From Isoptericola sp. (GTDB taxonomy: Bacteria > Actinomycetota > Actinomycetes > Actinomycetales > Cellulomonadaceae): DNA of 46,368 bases. The translations under genes and the position numbers were made by a program. Positions within the stretch are counted from its first letter, which is position 1, and the number at the start of each line of letters is the position of its first letter. The DNA is taken from the NCBI GenBank assembly GCA_031181105.1, contig JAPSLD010000003.1:1-46368 (forward strand), in the 5' to 3' direction. Under the pieces are notes generated by a model that was not told where the DNA came from, searched no databases, and saw only the letters and a list, made by a program, of their open reading frames with translations. Below, one piece after another: positions 32,118 through 42,057 of this stretch.

Positions 32118-33029
32118 ATGACGAGGCTCGGTGCGTACGTGCTCCCCGGCGACCTGGTGTGGCTCGCCGGCACCCTGCCGGCCTACTACCCGTACCTGGA
32201 CGAGCTCGTGGTCCCGTTCCCGACGGACGGGCTGGGGTGGAGCGGGCAGCGCGTGCCCGCCGCCGCCTGCCTCGCGGCCGTCCGGCGCGCCGACGTCCGG
32301 GGGATCCTGCGGGTGGTGCGCGGCACGTGGCGCGACGTCGACGACCCGCTGCGGGGCGAGACGGCCCAGCGCCAGGCGGCGCTCGACGCGTTCTCCCCCG
32401 ACGTCGAGTGGGTCCTGCAGCTCGACGGCGACGAGCTGCTCCCGCGCCCCGACGCGCTGCTGGACGCCCTCGCGCTCGCCGACGAGCGTGGCTGCCGGGC
32501 GGTCGAGTGGCCCATGCGGGTGCTCTTCCGCCGCACGCGGCGCGGCTTCCTCGAGGTCACGACCGCGGCGGGCACGCCCGCCTACGAGTACCCCGGTCCC
32601 GTCGCGGTCCGCCGCGGGACGACGCTCGCGTCCGCGCGGCGCGTCGACGGACCACGGCTGCGCGTGCTCGTCGCGGGCGACACGACGTCGCCCGCGGTCC
32701 TCCGGGCGCCCGAGCCCGGCGAGGTGCGGGTGGCGGCCGCCGACCCCGCCGACGCGATCGTGCACAACTCCTGGGCCCGGAGCCTGGCGCAGGTCCGCGC
32801 CAAGGTCCGCGGCTGGGGCCACGCGCGCGACGTGTCCGCCGCGCGCTACGTGTGGCTCGTGTGGTGGCCCGCCCCCGTGACGTGGCGGCTGCTGCGCGAC
32901 CTGCACCCGCTCTTCGGCGCCGTGTGGCCGCGGCTGCGGCCCGTCGCCGCCGCCACGCTCCTCCCGCGTCCGGCAGGAGGTACCGCAGCGGGGACCGCTG
33001 CCGGTGCGACGGCGGTGAGCCGTGCCTGA
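32118..33029 (+). CDS. Glycosyltransferase family 2-like protein
   Basis: This 303-residue cytosolic protein has a GT-A-like core: an N-terminal strand-helix region, then WVLQLDGDELLPRPDALL with a DGD metal/nucleotide motif at about residue 104, and RAVEWPMRVLFRRTRRGFLEV. The C terminus carries conserved IVHNSWARSLAQVRAKVRGWGHA and a Gly/Ala/Thr-rich tail. It lacks the usual N-terminal VSVVIPTYN strand, so it is a divergent family member. The ATG at 32118 has GGGAGGAGG upstream. The next gene starts inside its last 8 bases. Donor and acceptor are unknown. Confidence 0.72.
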   Translation: MTRLGAYVLPGDLVWLAGTLPAYYPYLDELVVPFPTDGLGWSGQRVPAAACLAAVRRADVRGILRVVRGTWRDVDDPLRGETAQRQAALDAFSPDVEWVLQLDGDELLPRPDALLDALALADERGCRAVEWPMRVLFRRTRRGFLEVTTAAGTPAYEYPGPVAVRRGTTLASARRVDGPRLRVLVAGDTTSPAVLRAPEPGEVRVAAADPADAIVHNSWARSLAQVRAKVRGWGHARDVSAARYVWLVWWPAPVTWRLLRDLHPLFGAVWPRLRPVAAATLLPRPAGGTAAGTAAGATAVSRA

Positions 33030-34050
33030 GCCGCGACACCTCGTGGTGGTGCTCAGCTGGCACGGCCGGCGCGACACGGTGCGCTGCGTCGAGTCGATCC
33101 GCACCGGCTCGCCGGGTGTCGACGCCCTGGTGGTCGACAACGGGTCGCACGACGGCGTCCTGGACGAGGTCGCCGCGCGCTGGCCCGGCGTCGCGACGCT
33201 GCAGACCGGCGACAACCTCGGGTTCGCCGGCGGCATGAACCGCGGCGTCGCGTGGGCGGCGCGGCACGGCTACGAGGTCGTGACCGTGCTGAACAACGAC
33301 ACGGTGGTCGACCCCGGGGCGCTGGACCGGCTCGCGGCGCTCGCCGGGCCCGGCGTCGCGGTGGGCCCGCGCATCGTGCGCCTCGTCGACGGTCCGGACG
33401 GCGACGCCCCCCTGTGGTTCGCCGGCGGGGTGCTCGACGCCCTCGACGGCCTGCCGCGGCACCTCGCGGAGCCCGAGGCGCGGGGCCGGCTCGCGGCCGC
33501 GCGACCGTTCGGGACGGACCTGCTCACCGGCTGCTGCGTGTGCGCGACGACGGCGACGTGGCGCCGGGCGGGCCTGTTCGACGCCCGCTTCTTCCTCGAC
33601 TTCGAGGACTCCGACTGGAGCCTGCGCGCCCGCGGCCGCGGCGTGCACCTGCTCGTCGACCCGGGCGCCGTCGTGCGCCACCGCGTCTCGGCGTCCTTCA
33701 CCGGTGCGGCGTCGTACCTCGGCACGTTCTACTACGTGCGCAACGCGCTGCTGTTCGCCCGCCGCTGGCGCCGGGCCGGCGTGCGTCCGGTGCGCCTCCT
33801 GCGCCACCGCCTGCTGCCGCTGCCGGTGCGCACCTGGCGCGACGGCGGCCCGCGCGAGGCCGTACGCGCGGCCGTCGTCGTGGGCGCGGCGATCCTCGCC
33901 CACGCGCTGGGGCTCTACGGCCGCGCGCCGCGCGCGCTCGAGGCGCTCGCCGCGCGCTGGTCGCCGCCCGCCGCCGACCGGGTGGAAAACGCCCCGGACC
34001 GGGGTGAAAAGGCCCTCGACCCCCGCAGCGCCGAGGCCGCGCGGGGTTAG
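33022..34050 (+). CDS. Glycosyltransferase family 2 (rhamnosyltransferase-like)
   Basis: This 342-residue GT-A transferase has VVVLSWHGRRDTVRCVESI, the donor loop VDNGSHDGVLDEV, GDNLGFAGGMNRGVAWA, and the DxD motif in VTVLNNDTVVDPGALD. FFLDFEDSDWSLRARGRGV holds the ED residues near the catalytic base. The segment order is that of rhamnosyl/galactofuranosyl-type transferases. The GTG at 33022 overlaps the preceding gene. Its last about 24 codons coincide with island promoter D, and the final residues (from about DRVENAPDRGEKALDP) appear to be dictated by the control site rather than by enzyme function. Confidence 0.9.
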   Translation: MPEPRHLVVVLSWHGRRDTVRCVESIRTGSPGVDALVVDNGSHDGVLDEVAARWPGVATLQTGDNLGFAGGMNRGVAWAARHGYEVVTVLNNDTVVDPGALDRLAALAGPGVAVGPRIVRLVDGPDGDAPLWFAGGVLDALDGLPRHLAEPEARGRLAAARPFGTDLLTGCCVCATTATWRRAGLFDARFFLDFEDSDWSLRARGRGVHLLVDPGAVVRHRVSASFTGAASYLGTFYYVRNALLFARRWRRAGVRPVRLLRHRLLPLPVRTWRDGGPREAVRAAVVVGAAILAHALGLYGRAPRALEALAARWSPPAADRVENAPDRGEKALDPRSAEAARG

Positions 34051-34053
34051 CGT
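33980..34053 (+). promoter_or_regulatory. Island promoter D: GGGTGAAAA direct repeat before the export operon
   Basis: On the plus strand GGGTGGAAAA starts at 33980 and GGGGTGAAAA at 34001, 21 bp apart. GGGTGA at 34002 is 46 bp upstream of TAGCGT (34048-34053), 35 bp before the Wzt-like ATG at 34089. Between the repeats the sequence GCCCCGGAC resembles site A. The site lies within the end of the preceding coding sequence. Confidence 0.66.
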
Positions 34054-34088
34054 GGCCGCACGCCGACCCGCCGGAGCGAGGACCCCGC

Positions 34089-35291
<1,203 letters not shown>

Positions 35292-35293
35292 GC

Positions 35294-36133
35294 ATGCGGC
35301 GCGAACCGGGCGGCCAGCCCTACGTCGTCCTCCTCCCGCCGGGGCGGCTCAACCTGCCCCGGGGGCGCGAGATCTGGGAGGCGCGCGAGATCCTGTACCG
35401 CTTCGGCGTGCGCGACGTCGTGCTGCGCTACCGGCAGACCGCCGTGGGCATCGCGTGGGTCGTGCTCCAGCCGCTCGTCACGGCGGCGATCTTCGCGATC
35501 GTCTTCGGCCGCGTGGCGGGCCTGTCCTCGGGCGACGTGCCGTACTTCCTGTTCGCGTTCGCCGGCACGATCGCCTGGACGGTGTTCTCGGGCGTGCTGA
35601 CCCGCGCCGCACCGTCGCTCGTGGCCAACCAGGCGCTCGTGTCCAAGGTGTTCTTCCCGCGGGTCGTCGTGCCGCTGTCGGCGAACCTCTCGGTGCTGAT
35701 CGACTTCGCGGTCTCGCTCGCGCTCTTCGCGGTGCTCCTCGCGGTCAACGACGTCAACCCCGGGTGGGCGGTGCTCACGCTGCCGCTGTGGACGCTGTGC
35801 GCCCTCGCCCTGGGCTCGGGTGCCGGGCTCGCGGCGTCGGCCGTCATGGTCAAGTACCGGGACGTCTCGTACGCGCTGCCCTGGCTGGTCCAGGTGCTGA
35901 TGTACGCGACGCCGGTCGCCTACGCCCTCGACGCCGTGCCGCCCGGCCTGACCTGGTGGTTCGACGCCAACCCCCTCACCTGGCTGATGGAGTGCTTCCG
36001 GTGGGCCCTGCTCGGCTCGGCCCCGCCGCCCGCGTGGCAGGTGGTCGGGCTCGTGGTGGCCTCGGTGGTGGCGGTGCTGGCGGGCCTGCTGGTCTTCCAG
36101 CGCCGCGAGCGCGAGTTCGCGGACGTGATCTGA
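35294..36133 (+). CDS. Polysaccharide ABC exporter permease (Wzm/TagG type)
   Basis: This 279-residue ABC-2 permease has an amphipathic N terminus (RGREIWEAREILYRFGVRDVVLRYRQTAVGIAW) and six helices including PYFLFAFAGTIAWTVF and the re-entrant region SYALPWLVQVLMYATPVAYAL. FDANPLTWLMECFRWALLG and the tail RREREFADVI close the protein, as in Wzm/TagG proteins. The ATG at 35294 is chosen; a GTG at 35288 overlapping the previous stop is equally possible. With the preceding ATPase it would move the lipid-linked glycan across the membrane. Confidence 0.92.
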   Translation: MRREPGGQPYVVLLPPGRLNLPRGREIWEAREILYRFGVRDVVLRYRQTAVGIAWVVLQPLVTAAIFAIVFGRVAGLSSGDVPYFLFAFAGTIAWTVFSGVLTRAAPSLVANQALVSKVFFPRVVVPLSANLSVLIDFAVSLALFAVLLAVNDVNPGWAVLTLPLWTLCALALGSGAGLAASAVMVKYRDVSYALPWLVQVLMYATPVAYALDAVPPGLTWWFDANPLTWLMECFRWALLGSAPPPAWQVVGLVVASVVAVLAGLLVFQRREREFADVI

Positions 36134-37077
36134 TGGGCGCGTCGTCGGGGGCTCCGCCCCGCGTCACGGTGGTCATGTCGACCAACCGCGTCTCGCCCTA
36201 CCTCGCCGAGGCGCTCGCGTCGGTCGTCGCCCAGACCTACACGGACTGGCACGTGCTGCTCATGGACAACGGGTCCCCCGACGCGGACCGGCTCGCCGAG
36301 ATTGCCGCGGGCGTCCCCGGCTGCGAGCTCGTGCGCGAGAAGGGCCACGTCGTGTCGATCCCGCTGAACCACGGGGCGGCGCTGGCCCGGGGCGAGTACG
36401 TGACCTTCCTCGACGACGACGACGTCTGGCTGCCCGACCGTCTCCAGGTCCTGGTCGACGCGCTCGACGCCGACCCCGCGGCCGGGGCCGTGTACTCGTC
36501 GGTCGACGTCATCGACTCCGACGGGCGGCGCCGCGGCCCGCTGTTCGTCGCCGACGGCGAGACGGCGCGGGACCTCCTGGCGGGCCGGTACCCGTTCCCC
36601 AACGTCGTGTCCGTGCTCTACCGGCGCACCGAGCTGCTGCGCGTCGGCGGGTTCAACCCCGCCTTCCGGTACGCCGAGGACACCGACCTGACCTTCCGGA
36701 TGCTCCAGTACTCGACGATGATCGGCGTCCCGCAGGTGCTCACGCTCTACCGGCGCCACGAGCAGAACGTGACCAAGGTGGAGCCCAGCGTCGTGCACGA
36801 CGCCGCGCGGCGCATGATCCGCATGCAGCTCTGGGGCGCCGAGAACCACCCGGACCCCCGCGTCCTCGGCGACGTCCGGGCGAACCTCGCCGCGCTCGAC
36901 GCCCAGGACGCCACCGACTCCGTCGGCGAGGGCTTCGCGCGGCTGCGCGAGGGCAGCCCCGTGGGAGCGGCGCAGATGCTCGTCCGCGCGGCCCGGCTCG
37001 ACCCGCGGGCGGCGGCGCGCGAGGCCTGGCGGCGCGGCCGCCACCGGCTCGCCGCGCGGTCCGGGCTGCGGCGGTGA
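36133..37077 (+). CDS. Glycosyltransferase family 2
   Basis: This 314-residue GT-A enzyme has VTVVMSTNRVSPYLAEALAS, the strand with LLMDNGSPD, and the DxD motif in YVTFLDDDDVWLPDRL. FRYAEDTDLTFRML carries the acidic residues near the base. A C-terminal helical tail of about 80 residues is Ala/Arg-rich. The ATG at 36133 shares its A with the TGA of the permease (TGATG). Last gene of the Wzt-Wzm-GT operon; convergent with the next gene, 27 bp away. Donor and acceptor are unknown. Confidence 0.92.
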   Translation: MGASSGAPPRVTVVMSTNRVSPYLAEALASVVAQTYTDWHVLLMDNGSPDADRLAEIAAGVPGCELVREKGHVVSIPLNHGAALARGEYVTFLDDDDVWLPDRLQVLVDALDADPAAGAVYSSVDVIDSDGRRRGPLFVADGETARDLLAGRYPFPNVVSVLYRRTELLRVGGFNPAFRYAEDTDLTFRMLQYSTMIGVPQVLTLYRRHEQNVTKVEPSVVHDAARRMIRMQLWGAENHPDPRVLGDVRANLAALDAQDATDSVGEGFARLREGSPVGAAQMLVRAARLDPRAAAREAWRRGRHRLAARSGLRR

Positions 37078-37104
37078 GGGAACCGGCACCGGTCCTCCTT
37101 AACT

Positions 37105-38553
37105 TCAGCGCACGGGGTGCGTGCCGAGCACCAGCAGCCAGTCCTGGTCGCCGGCCGAGTTGGCCCCCGGCGTCGTCATCGTCTCGGCGAGGGGCGCCGG
37201 CACGGCCGTCCCGGTGCTCGGGTCGACCCACTGCGCGCCCGAGCCCGGCGCGAGCTCGTCGAGCGCGAGAATGATCGTGCGCTCCGTCGGCACGTAGACG
37301 AGCGCGAGGTCGCCGTCGGGGCTGACGGCCGCGGTCGCGAGCGTGGACTCGAGCTGGTCCCACGCCTCCTCCTCGCCGCCCGCCCCGCCGGTCAGCAGGC
37401 GGCCGTCGTCGGGGACGAGCGTCCACCAGGGCAGCGCCGCGACGACGTCGCGCAGGCGGGACACCTGCAGCGCGCCCTCGGAGCGCAGCCGGTCCTGCCA
37501 CCCGGGCAGGAACTCCCAGTCGTCCGTGCCGAAGATGTCCCCCGGCGAGCCGGACGTGACCGCCCACAGCACCTGCCGCCGCAGCGTCTCGGTCGTGGTG
37601 GGCGGCCCGCCCGTGTTGTTCTCGCCCTCGTAGTTCGACTCGCTCAGCAGCGAGGGTCGCACCCAGCGGTCGTCGTAGGCCTGGCGGACCGCCTCGTGCA
37701 CGGGCTGGTAGGTGTAGACGAAGTCCCAGTCGACCAGCGGTGCCCAGTGCTCGTCGTCGGCCGGCGAGCGCACCGAGATGAGCTGGGCCGAGAAGGGCCG
37801 CCGGTCCCCCGTGGCGCGGATCCCTTCCTGCACGGCCACGAAGCAGGCGTCGTGCTCGGGCGTGGGCGTGTAGTCGCCGCCTGCCATCCACAGGATGTTC
37901 GGCAGGTCCGCCGCCCACTCGCCGACCAGCTCCCCGTACCGGCGGCAGTCGTCCACGGACGACGGCGAGAACACGCGGTCGATCACCCAGCTGTCGGCCG
38001 GGTAGAGCAGCACGGTCAGGCCCAGCTCGGCGGCGCGCGCCAGCACCGCGTGCGCCCGGTCCCAGTAGGGCGCCGACGGCCGGGTCACGTCGCCGTCGAC
38101 GAACGGCGCCAGGCCGTCCACGGTGGTCCCGTCGCCGTGCGGACCACCGTTGGACGGCTCGCCCAGCAGCGACACGACCAGCGCGTTGAACCCCTGCTCC
38201 GAGCGCGCCGAGAGGTACGTGTCGGCCTCGTCCGGCAGGAGGTCCACCAGCAGCGACCACGGCGAGTCGCCGCGCACGAGGATCGGCTCGCCGTCCTGGT
38301 CCACGAAGTAGCGCCCGTCCGGGTGGACGGCGCTCACGTACCGCGGCGACCCGTCCGCGGTCCGGCGGGCGGTCGACGGCGTCCCGGGGCGCACCGGGGC
38401 GTCGGCCGCCGGCGGCCGCTCGTACCACCCGTCCTGCTGCGGCGTCGCGGGCCGCACCAGCCGGTAGGCCGCGTAGCCGGCGACGAGGGCGAGCGCCAGG
38501 CAGAGCAGCACGGCGACCACCGTCCGGACCGTCCCGCCCACCGTCGCGCTCAT
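37105..38553 (-). CDS. Membrane-anchored DUF4038 family glycosidase
   Basis: This 482-residue protein has a single N-terminal hydrophobic helix (TVVAVLLCLALALVAGYAAY, about 10-29), giving a signal anchor, and an extracytoplasmic domain from about residue 65. The fold is the DUF4038/apiosidase-like TIM barrel: YFVDQDGEPILVRGDSPWSLL, FNALVVSLLGEP, LPNILWMAGGDYTPTP with an Asp/Glu-type active-site loop, and PSLLSESNYEGEN. A C-terminal beta domain (WTLVPDDGRLLTGG onwards) matches the putative collagen-binding module of the family. It probably trims or remodels the surface glycan. Last gene of the seven-gene minus operon; its ATG overlaps the upstream stop by 4 bases. Confidence 0.82.
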   Translation of the reverse strand: MSATVGGTVRTVVAVLLCLALALVAGYAAYRLVRPATPQQDGWYERPPAADAPVRPGTPSTARRTADGSPRYVSAVHPDGRYFVDQDGEPILVRGDSPWSLLVDLLPDEADTYLSARSEQGFNALVVSLLGEPSNGGPHGDGTTVDGLAPFVDGDVTRPSAPYWDRAHAVLARAAELGLTVLLYPADSWVIDRVFSPSSVDDCRRYGELVGEWAADLPNILWMAGGDYTPTPEHDACFVAVQEGIRATGDRRPFSAQLISVRSPADDEHWAPLVDWDFVYTYQPVHEAVRQAYDDRWVRPSLLSESNYEGENNTGGPPTTTETLRRQVLWAVTSGSPGDIFGTDDWEFLPGWQDRLRSEGALQVSRLRDVVAALPWWTLVPDDGRLLTGGAGGEEEAWDQLESTLATAAVSPDGDLALVYVPTERTIILALDELAPGSGAQWVDPSTGTAVPAPLAETMTTPGANSAGDQDWLLVLGTHPVR

Positions 38554-39773
38554 CGGGGCGCGACCAGCCCGACGTGCCGTGCGGCACCGGACCCGGTACC
38601 GGCCGGACGCCCGAGGCCCAGCAGCCGCCGGACCCGGTCGGCCTGGGCGCGCACCGCGGCGCGGTCAGCGGCGGCCGTCGCGCGCACGCGGGCGGACTCC
38701 GCCGCGTGGTCGGCGAGGATCTCGCGGACCTGCGCGACCACCAGGCCGGCGTCGTAGCCGTCGCGGTCGTGCGCCCGGCCGGCCGCCCCGTACGCGGCCA
38801 CGAGGGACGCCTGCTTGTGCCCGTAGCCCGTCGCGACGACGGGCACGCCCTCGCTGACGGCCGCCACGAGGTTGTGGTACCGCGCGGCGACCAGCACGTG
38901 GCAGCCGTCCAGGGCCCGTGCGGCGTCCTCCACCGAGCGCACGTCCGGCAGCTCGACGGCGGCGCCCGGGTCGGCCGCGCGCACCCGCCGCACGACCTCG
39001 GCGGCGACCCGGCGGTCCAGCTCCTCGCCGACGAGCACGCGCACGCGCACGCCCGCGGCGAGCAGCGCCCGGACGAGCGCCGTGCTGCGGGCCGTGTACG
39101 TCTCGCGTCCCTCGTCGCGCTCCGTGCCGCCCCAGTCCATGACGCCGACGGCGACCACGGGGTCCGTGGACGCGGAGCCGGGCACCGGCGGCTGGGTGAC
39201 CGGCTCGCGGCCGAGCACGAGGTCGGGCACCACGGGAGCGGGCCGCCGGACGCCCAGCGCGGCCACCGCGCGCGCCGACCGGGCGTCGCGCACCGTGAGC
39301 ACGTCGGCCCAGGCGAGCGCGCGCCCCAGCAGGAGGCGCACCCCCGGGGTGCCGAGGTCGTCCACGCCGACGCTCAGCAGCAGCAGCGGGCGGCGCAGCG
39401 CGCGTGCCCACGCCGCCAGCCAGAACAGCGAGAAGGGGATGCCGCGCGGACGCACGCCCTGCCCCTCGAAGATCCCCGTGCCCGGCACCACGACCGCGTC
39501 GACGGACCGCACGGTCCGGCCCAGGTGCACCACGTCGGCCACGCGCCCGGCGAGCCCCCGGGCCCCGCGCCGGGGCGCGGACGGGTGGCGGATGTCGACC
39601 GCCGGGACCGCGTGGGCGGCCGCGACCACGTCCGGCAGCTGCGCGACGGCCAGCGGCACGGCGCCGGTGCCCTCGAGCAGCCGCAGCCCGGCGTCCAGCG
39701 ACGCCTCGTTGCCGTGGTTCCCGACGCCGGTCTCGCCGAAGAACGCCACCCGGCGCACCGGTCGGGACCTCAT
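38550..39773 (-). CDS. Polysaccharide pyruvyl transferase family protein (CsaB-like, copy 1)
   Basis: This 407-residue protein starts VAFFGETGVGNHGNEASLDAGL, the usual opening of the polysaccharide pyruvyl transferase family, which resembles a GT-B fold. VVVPGTGIFEGQG, RRPLLLLSVGVDDLGTP and LTVRDARSARAVAALG follow. The C-terminal half has LDGCHVLVAARYHNLVAAVSEGVPVVATGYGHK, with the conserved His of the family. Such enzymes put a pyruvate ketal from PEP on a sugar, often the anchor for S-layer proteins. A related copy lies two genes upstream. Start ATG 39773, overlapping the glycosyltransferase stop. Confidence 0.83.
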   Translation of the reverse strand: MRSRPVRRVAFFGETGVGNHGNEASLDAGLRLLEGTGAVPLAVAQLPDVVAAAHAVPAVDIRHPSAPRRGARGLAGRVADVVHLGRTVRSVDAVVVPGTGIFEGQGVRPRGIPFSLFWLAAWARALRRPLLLLSVGVDDLGTPGVRLLLGRALAWADVLTVRDARSARAVAALGVRRPAPVVPDLVLGREPVTQPPVPGSASTDPVVAVGVMDWGGTERDEGRETYTARSTALVRALLAAGVRVRVLVGEELDRRVAAEVVRRVRAADPGAAVELPDVRSVEDAARALDGCHVLVAARYHNLVAAVSEGVPVVATGYGHKQASLVAAYGAAGRAHDRDGYDAGLVVAQVREILADHAAESARVRATAAADRAAVRAQADRVRRLLGLGRPAGTGSGAARHVGLVAPR

Positions 39774-40678
39774 CGCCCGCTCCGCACCAGCCCGGCGTCC
39801 CACGGCAGCCGCGCCACGTCGCCCGCGATCGTGCGCCAGCCGGGCACGGTCCACCGGCCCAGCACGGTGGCGGCGCAGCGGGCGCGCTCGGCGGGGTCGA
39901 GCGGCGCGGCGGCGACCGCGCGCAGCAGCAGCGACGTGGACCGCGAGTACGGGAAGAGGGTGCGCGGGCGGTCGGGGTCGACCCAGGCCGCCTCGGAGGC
40001 GCGGTCGCCCCCGTGCCGCTCGGGGTGCTGCCGGATCCCCAGCAGCCCGCGCTCGGGCACCACCGGCAGCCGGCCGCGCATCGCGAGCGCGGCGGGGAGC
40101 ACCATCTCCCCCGCGGTCGAGACGGTCACGCCCCCGACCGCGCGGAGGACCGCGGTCCGCACGACGCCGAACTGGACCTGCCCGACCATGCGCCGCAGGA
40201 CCGCGCCGAGCCGCCGGTGCGGCGCGGTCGACGTGAGCCCGGACGCGAGGTCGGGGTCGCCGTCGCCGTGCTCGCCGACCTCGCGCCCGCCGGCGTCGAC
40301 GAGGACGACGCGCGGGACCGCGCACACCGCCTCCTCGCCCGCGGCGTCGAGCACCTCGACGCTGCGCCGCAGCCACGCGGGGTCGCGCACGTCGTCGTGG
40401 TACGCCCAGGCGAACAGCGGCGAGCGCGCCCGCTCGAGGAGCCAGTTGGAGTTGTGCGCGCCGCCCACGTTGCGCGGGTGCCGCACGTAGGTGAACCGCG
40501 GGTCGGCGCCGGCCACGGCGCGCGCGATCTCGCCGGTCGCGTCGGTGGACGCGTTGTCCGCGACGACGACGGCGAAGTCGTCGTAGTCCTGCGCCTGCAG
40601 CGCGGCGAGCGCGGCCTCGAGGTAGCGCTCGCCGTCGTGCACCGGCACGCCGACCGTCACGCGGGGCACGGCCGTCAT
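39770..40678 (-). CDS. Glycosyltransferase family 2
   Basis: This 302-residue GT-A transferase begins VTVGVPVHDGERYLEAALAAL, with the donor loop VVADNASTDATGEIA and the acidic motif AWAYHDDVRDPAWLRR in place of a plain DxD. GVTVSTAGEMVLPAALAMRG lies around the catalytic base. Start ATG 40678; both ends overlap its neighbours by 4 bases (ATGA). It sits between two CsaB-like paralogues, so the three may act on the same glycan unit. Donor and acceptor cannot be told. Confidence 0.88.
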   Translation of the reverse strand: MTAVPRVTVGVPVHDGERYLEAALAALQAQDYDDFAVVVADNASTDATGEIARAVAGADPRFTYVRHPRNVGGAHNSNWLLERARSPLFAWAYHDDVRDPAWLRRSVEVLDAAGEEAVCAVPRVVLVDAGGREVGEHGDGDPDLASGLTSTAPHRRLGAVLRRMVGQVQFGVVRTAVLRAVGGVTVSTAGEMVLPAALAMRGRLPVVPERGLLGIRQHPERHGGDRASEAAWVDPDRPRTLFPYSRSTSLLLRAVAAAPLDPAERARCAATVLGRWTVPGWRTIAGDVARLPWDAGLVRSGR

Positions 40679-42057
40679 GGCGTGCTCCCCACGGTCGTGC
40701 GCGCGCGGTCCGGCGCCGGCGACCGGCCGGCACCGAGGCCGAGCGCCTGGACCAGGCGGTCCGCCTCGGCGTGCACGGTCGCGTGCGCCTCGCGGCACGC
40801 GGCGTCGAGCTGCCGGGTCAGGCGGTCGGCGTCCGCGTGCGCGGCGCGGACGAGCGCGAGGACGCGGTCGACGTCGACGTCGTCGATGGGCACCACGTAC
40901 TCCGCGGCGCCGAGGCGGCGCATGAGCGCGGCGTCCTTGTCGGCGTGGCTGAGGGCCACGACCGGGCGCCGGGCCAGGCCCGCGGCCACCAGCAGGTGGA
41001 AGCGGCTCGCGACCACGACGTCGGCCGCGGCGACCCGCTCGAGGAGCGCGTCGAAGCCGCCGGTCTCGTCGTGCACCGCCACGGGCGTCGCGACGCCCGG
41101 GTCGGCCGGGTCGTCCGGGTCGCCGGCCGCGACCGCCGCCAGGACCGACGCGACCGGCGAGCGGTCGGCCGCGTCCGCGGCGAGCAGCTCGACCTCGGCA
41201 CCCGCACGCAGCAGCGCCCGCACGAGCGCCGCGGTCCGGCGCTCGTAGCGCTCCCGCAGCAGCCGCCCGCGCGGGCCCGGGCCGGCGTCGTGGTCGATGA
41301 CGGCGACCGCCACCCGGCGCGGCCCGTCCGTCGCCGGGCGCGGGTCCTGCGCCGCGTGCGTCGCCGGGCGGGCGGGCGGGTCGACCGCCTCCGGCCGGCT
41401 CAGCACCGCGTCGTGCGCGACCGGGTCGGCGTGCAGCCCCGGCCAGGGCAGGGCGTCCCGGGTCTCCGCGTTGCGGTACGAGCGGTACCGGGTGCCCAGG
41501 GCCGCGAGGACGGCCGTCCAGGCGGGCACCCGGTGCGCGTAGGTGCTGCCGCCCACGGCGAACCACGCCGTCGTGGTCCCCCGCAGGCGGCAGGCCAGGG
41601 ACACGAGCACCAGCCACACGAGCACCCCGCCGGGTGCCCGCTGCCGGGCTCGTTCGAGCACCCCCGTGCCGGGCACGACGACGGCGTCGAGGTCGCCGGC
41701 GAGCCGCACGAGGTGGACGAGGTCGGCCGCCTTGCCGACGAGCTGGGCCGGCACGCCGTGGCGTCCTGCCGCCCGCAGCCGCCGCGAGACGCCCGACGTC
41801 AGCGGCGCCGTCTCGTCGAACACCGCACCCTTCGACACGGCGCCCTCCGGCACCGCGCCCGCCGGCGCCGAGCCGGGGACGCCGACGTCCCGGCCGACGG
41901 CGACGATGCGCACACCCGGGACGCGCTCGCGCAGCAGCGCGGCCACGGCCGCGAACGACGCGTCGTTGCCCACGCTGCCCACGCCGACCTCCCCGAGGAG
42001 CGCGACGCGCGGCGCCGGGCGAGCCGTCCGGCGGGGCGTCCGGCGAGAACCGTTCAC
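40675..42057 (-). CDS. Polysaccharide pyruvyl transferase family protein (CsaB-like, copy 2)
   Basis: This 460-residue paralogue of the protein at 38550 opens with RVALLGEVGVGSVGNDASFAAV and contains VVVPGTGVLERARQ, TTTAWFAVGGSTYAHRVP and RSYRNAETRDAL. AADVVVASRFHLLVAAGLARRPVVALSHADK is the family's conserved His/Lys segment. It is about 50 residues longer, through an insert of low-complexity repeats (PAGAVPEGAVSKGAVFDE). It starts at GTG 42057, overlapping the PIG-L stop. It may ketalise a different residue or be a non-catalytic partner. Confidence 0.8.
   Translation of the reverse strand: MNGSRRTPRRTARPAPRVALLGEVGVGSVGNDASFAAVAALLRERVPGVRIVAVGRDVGVPGSAPAGAVPEGAVSKGAVFDETAPLTSGVSRRLRAAGRHGVPAQLVGKAADLVHLVRLAGDLDAVVVPGTGVLERARQRAPGGVLVWLVLVSLACRLRGTTTAWFAVGGSTYAHRVPAWTAVLAALGTRYRSYRNAETRDALPWPGLHADPVAHDAVLSRPEAVDPPARPATHAAQDPRPATDGPRRVAVAVIDHDAGPGPRGRLLRERYERRTAALVRALLRAGAEVELLAADAADRSPVASVLAAVAAGDPDDPADPGVATPVAVHDETGGFDALLERVAAADVVVASRFHLLVAAGLARRPVVALSHADKDAALMRRLGAAEYVVPIDDVDVDRVLALVRAAHADADRLTRQLDAACREAHATVHAEADRLVQALGLGAGRSPAPDRARTTVGSTP

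Noticed and set aside
24086-34010. SARP-type heptamer repeats
   Set aside because: SARP boxes have 11-bp spacing and end about 8 bp before the -10; here the proximal copy is about 40 bp farther upstream.
37078-37104. Terminator between the glycosyltransferase and DUF4038 genes
   Set aside because: Only a 5-bp ACCGG/CCGGT stem with a two-base loop is seen, too weak to call.
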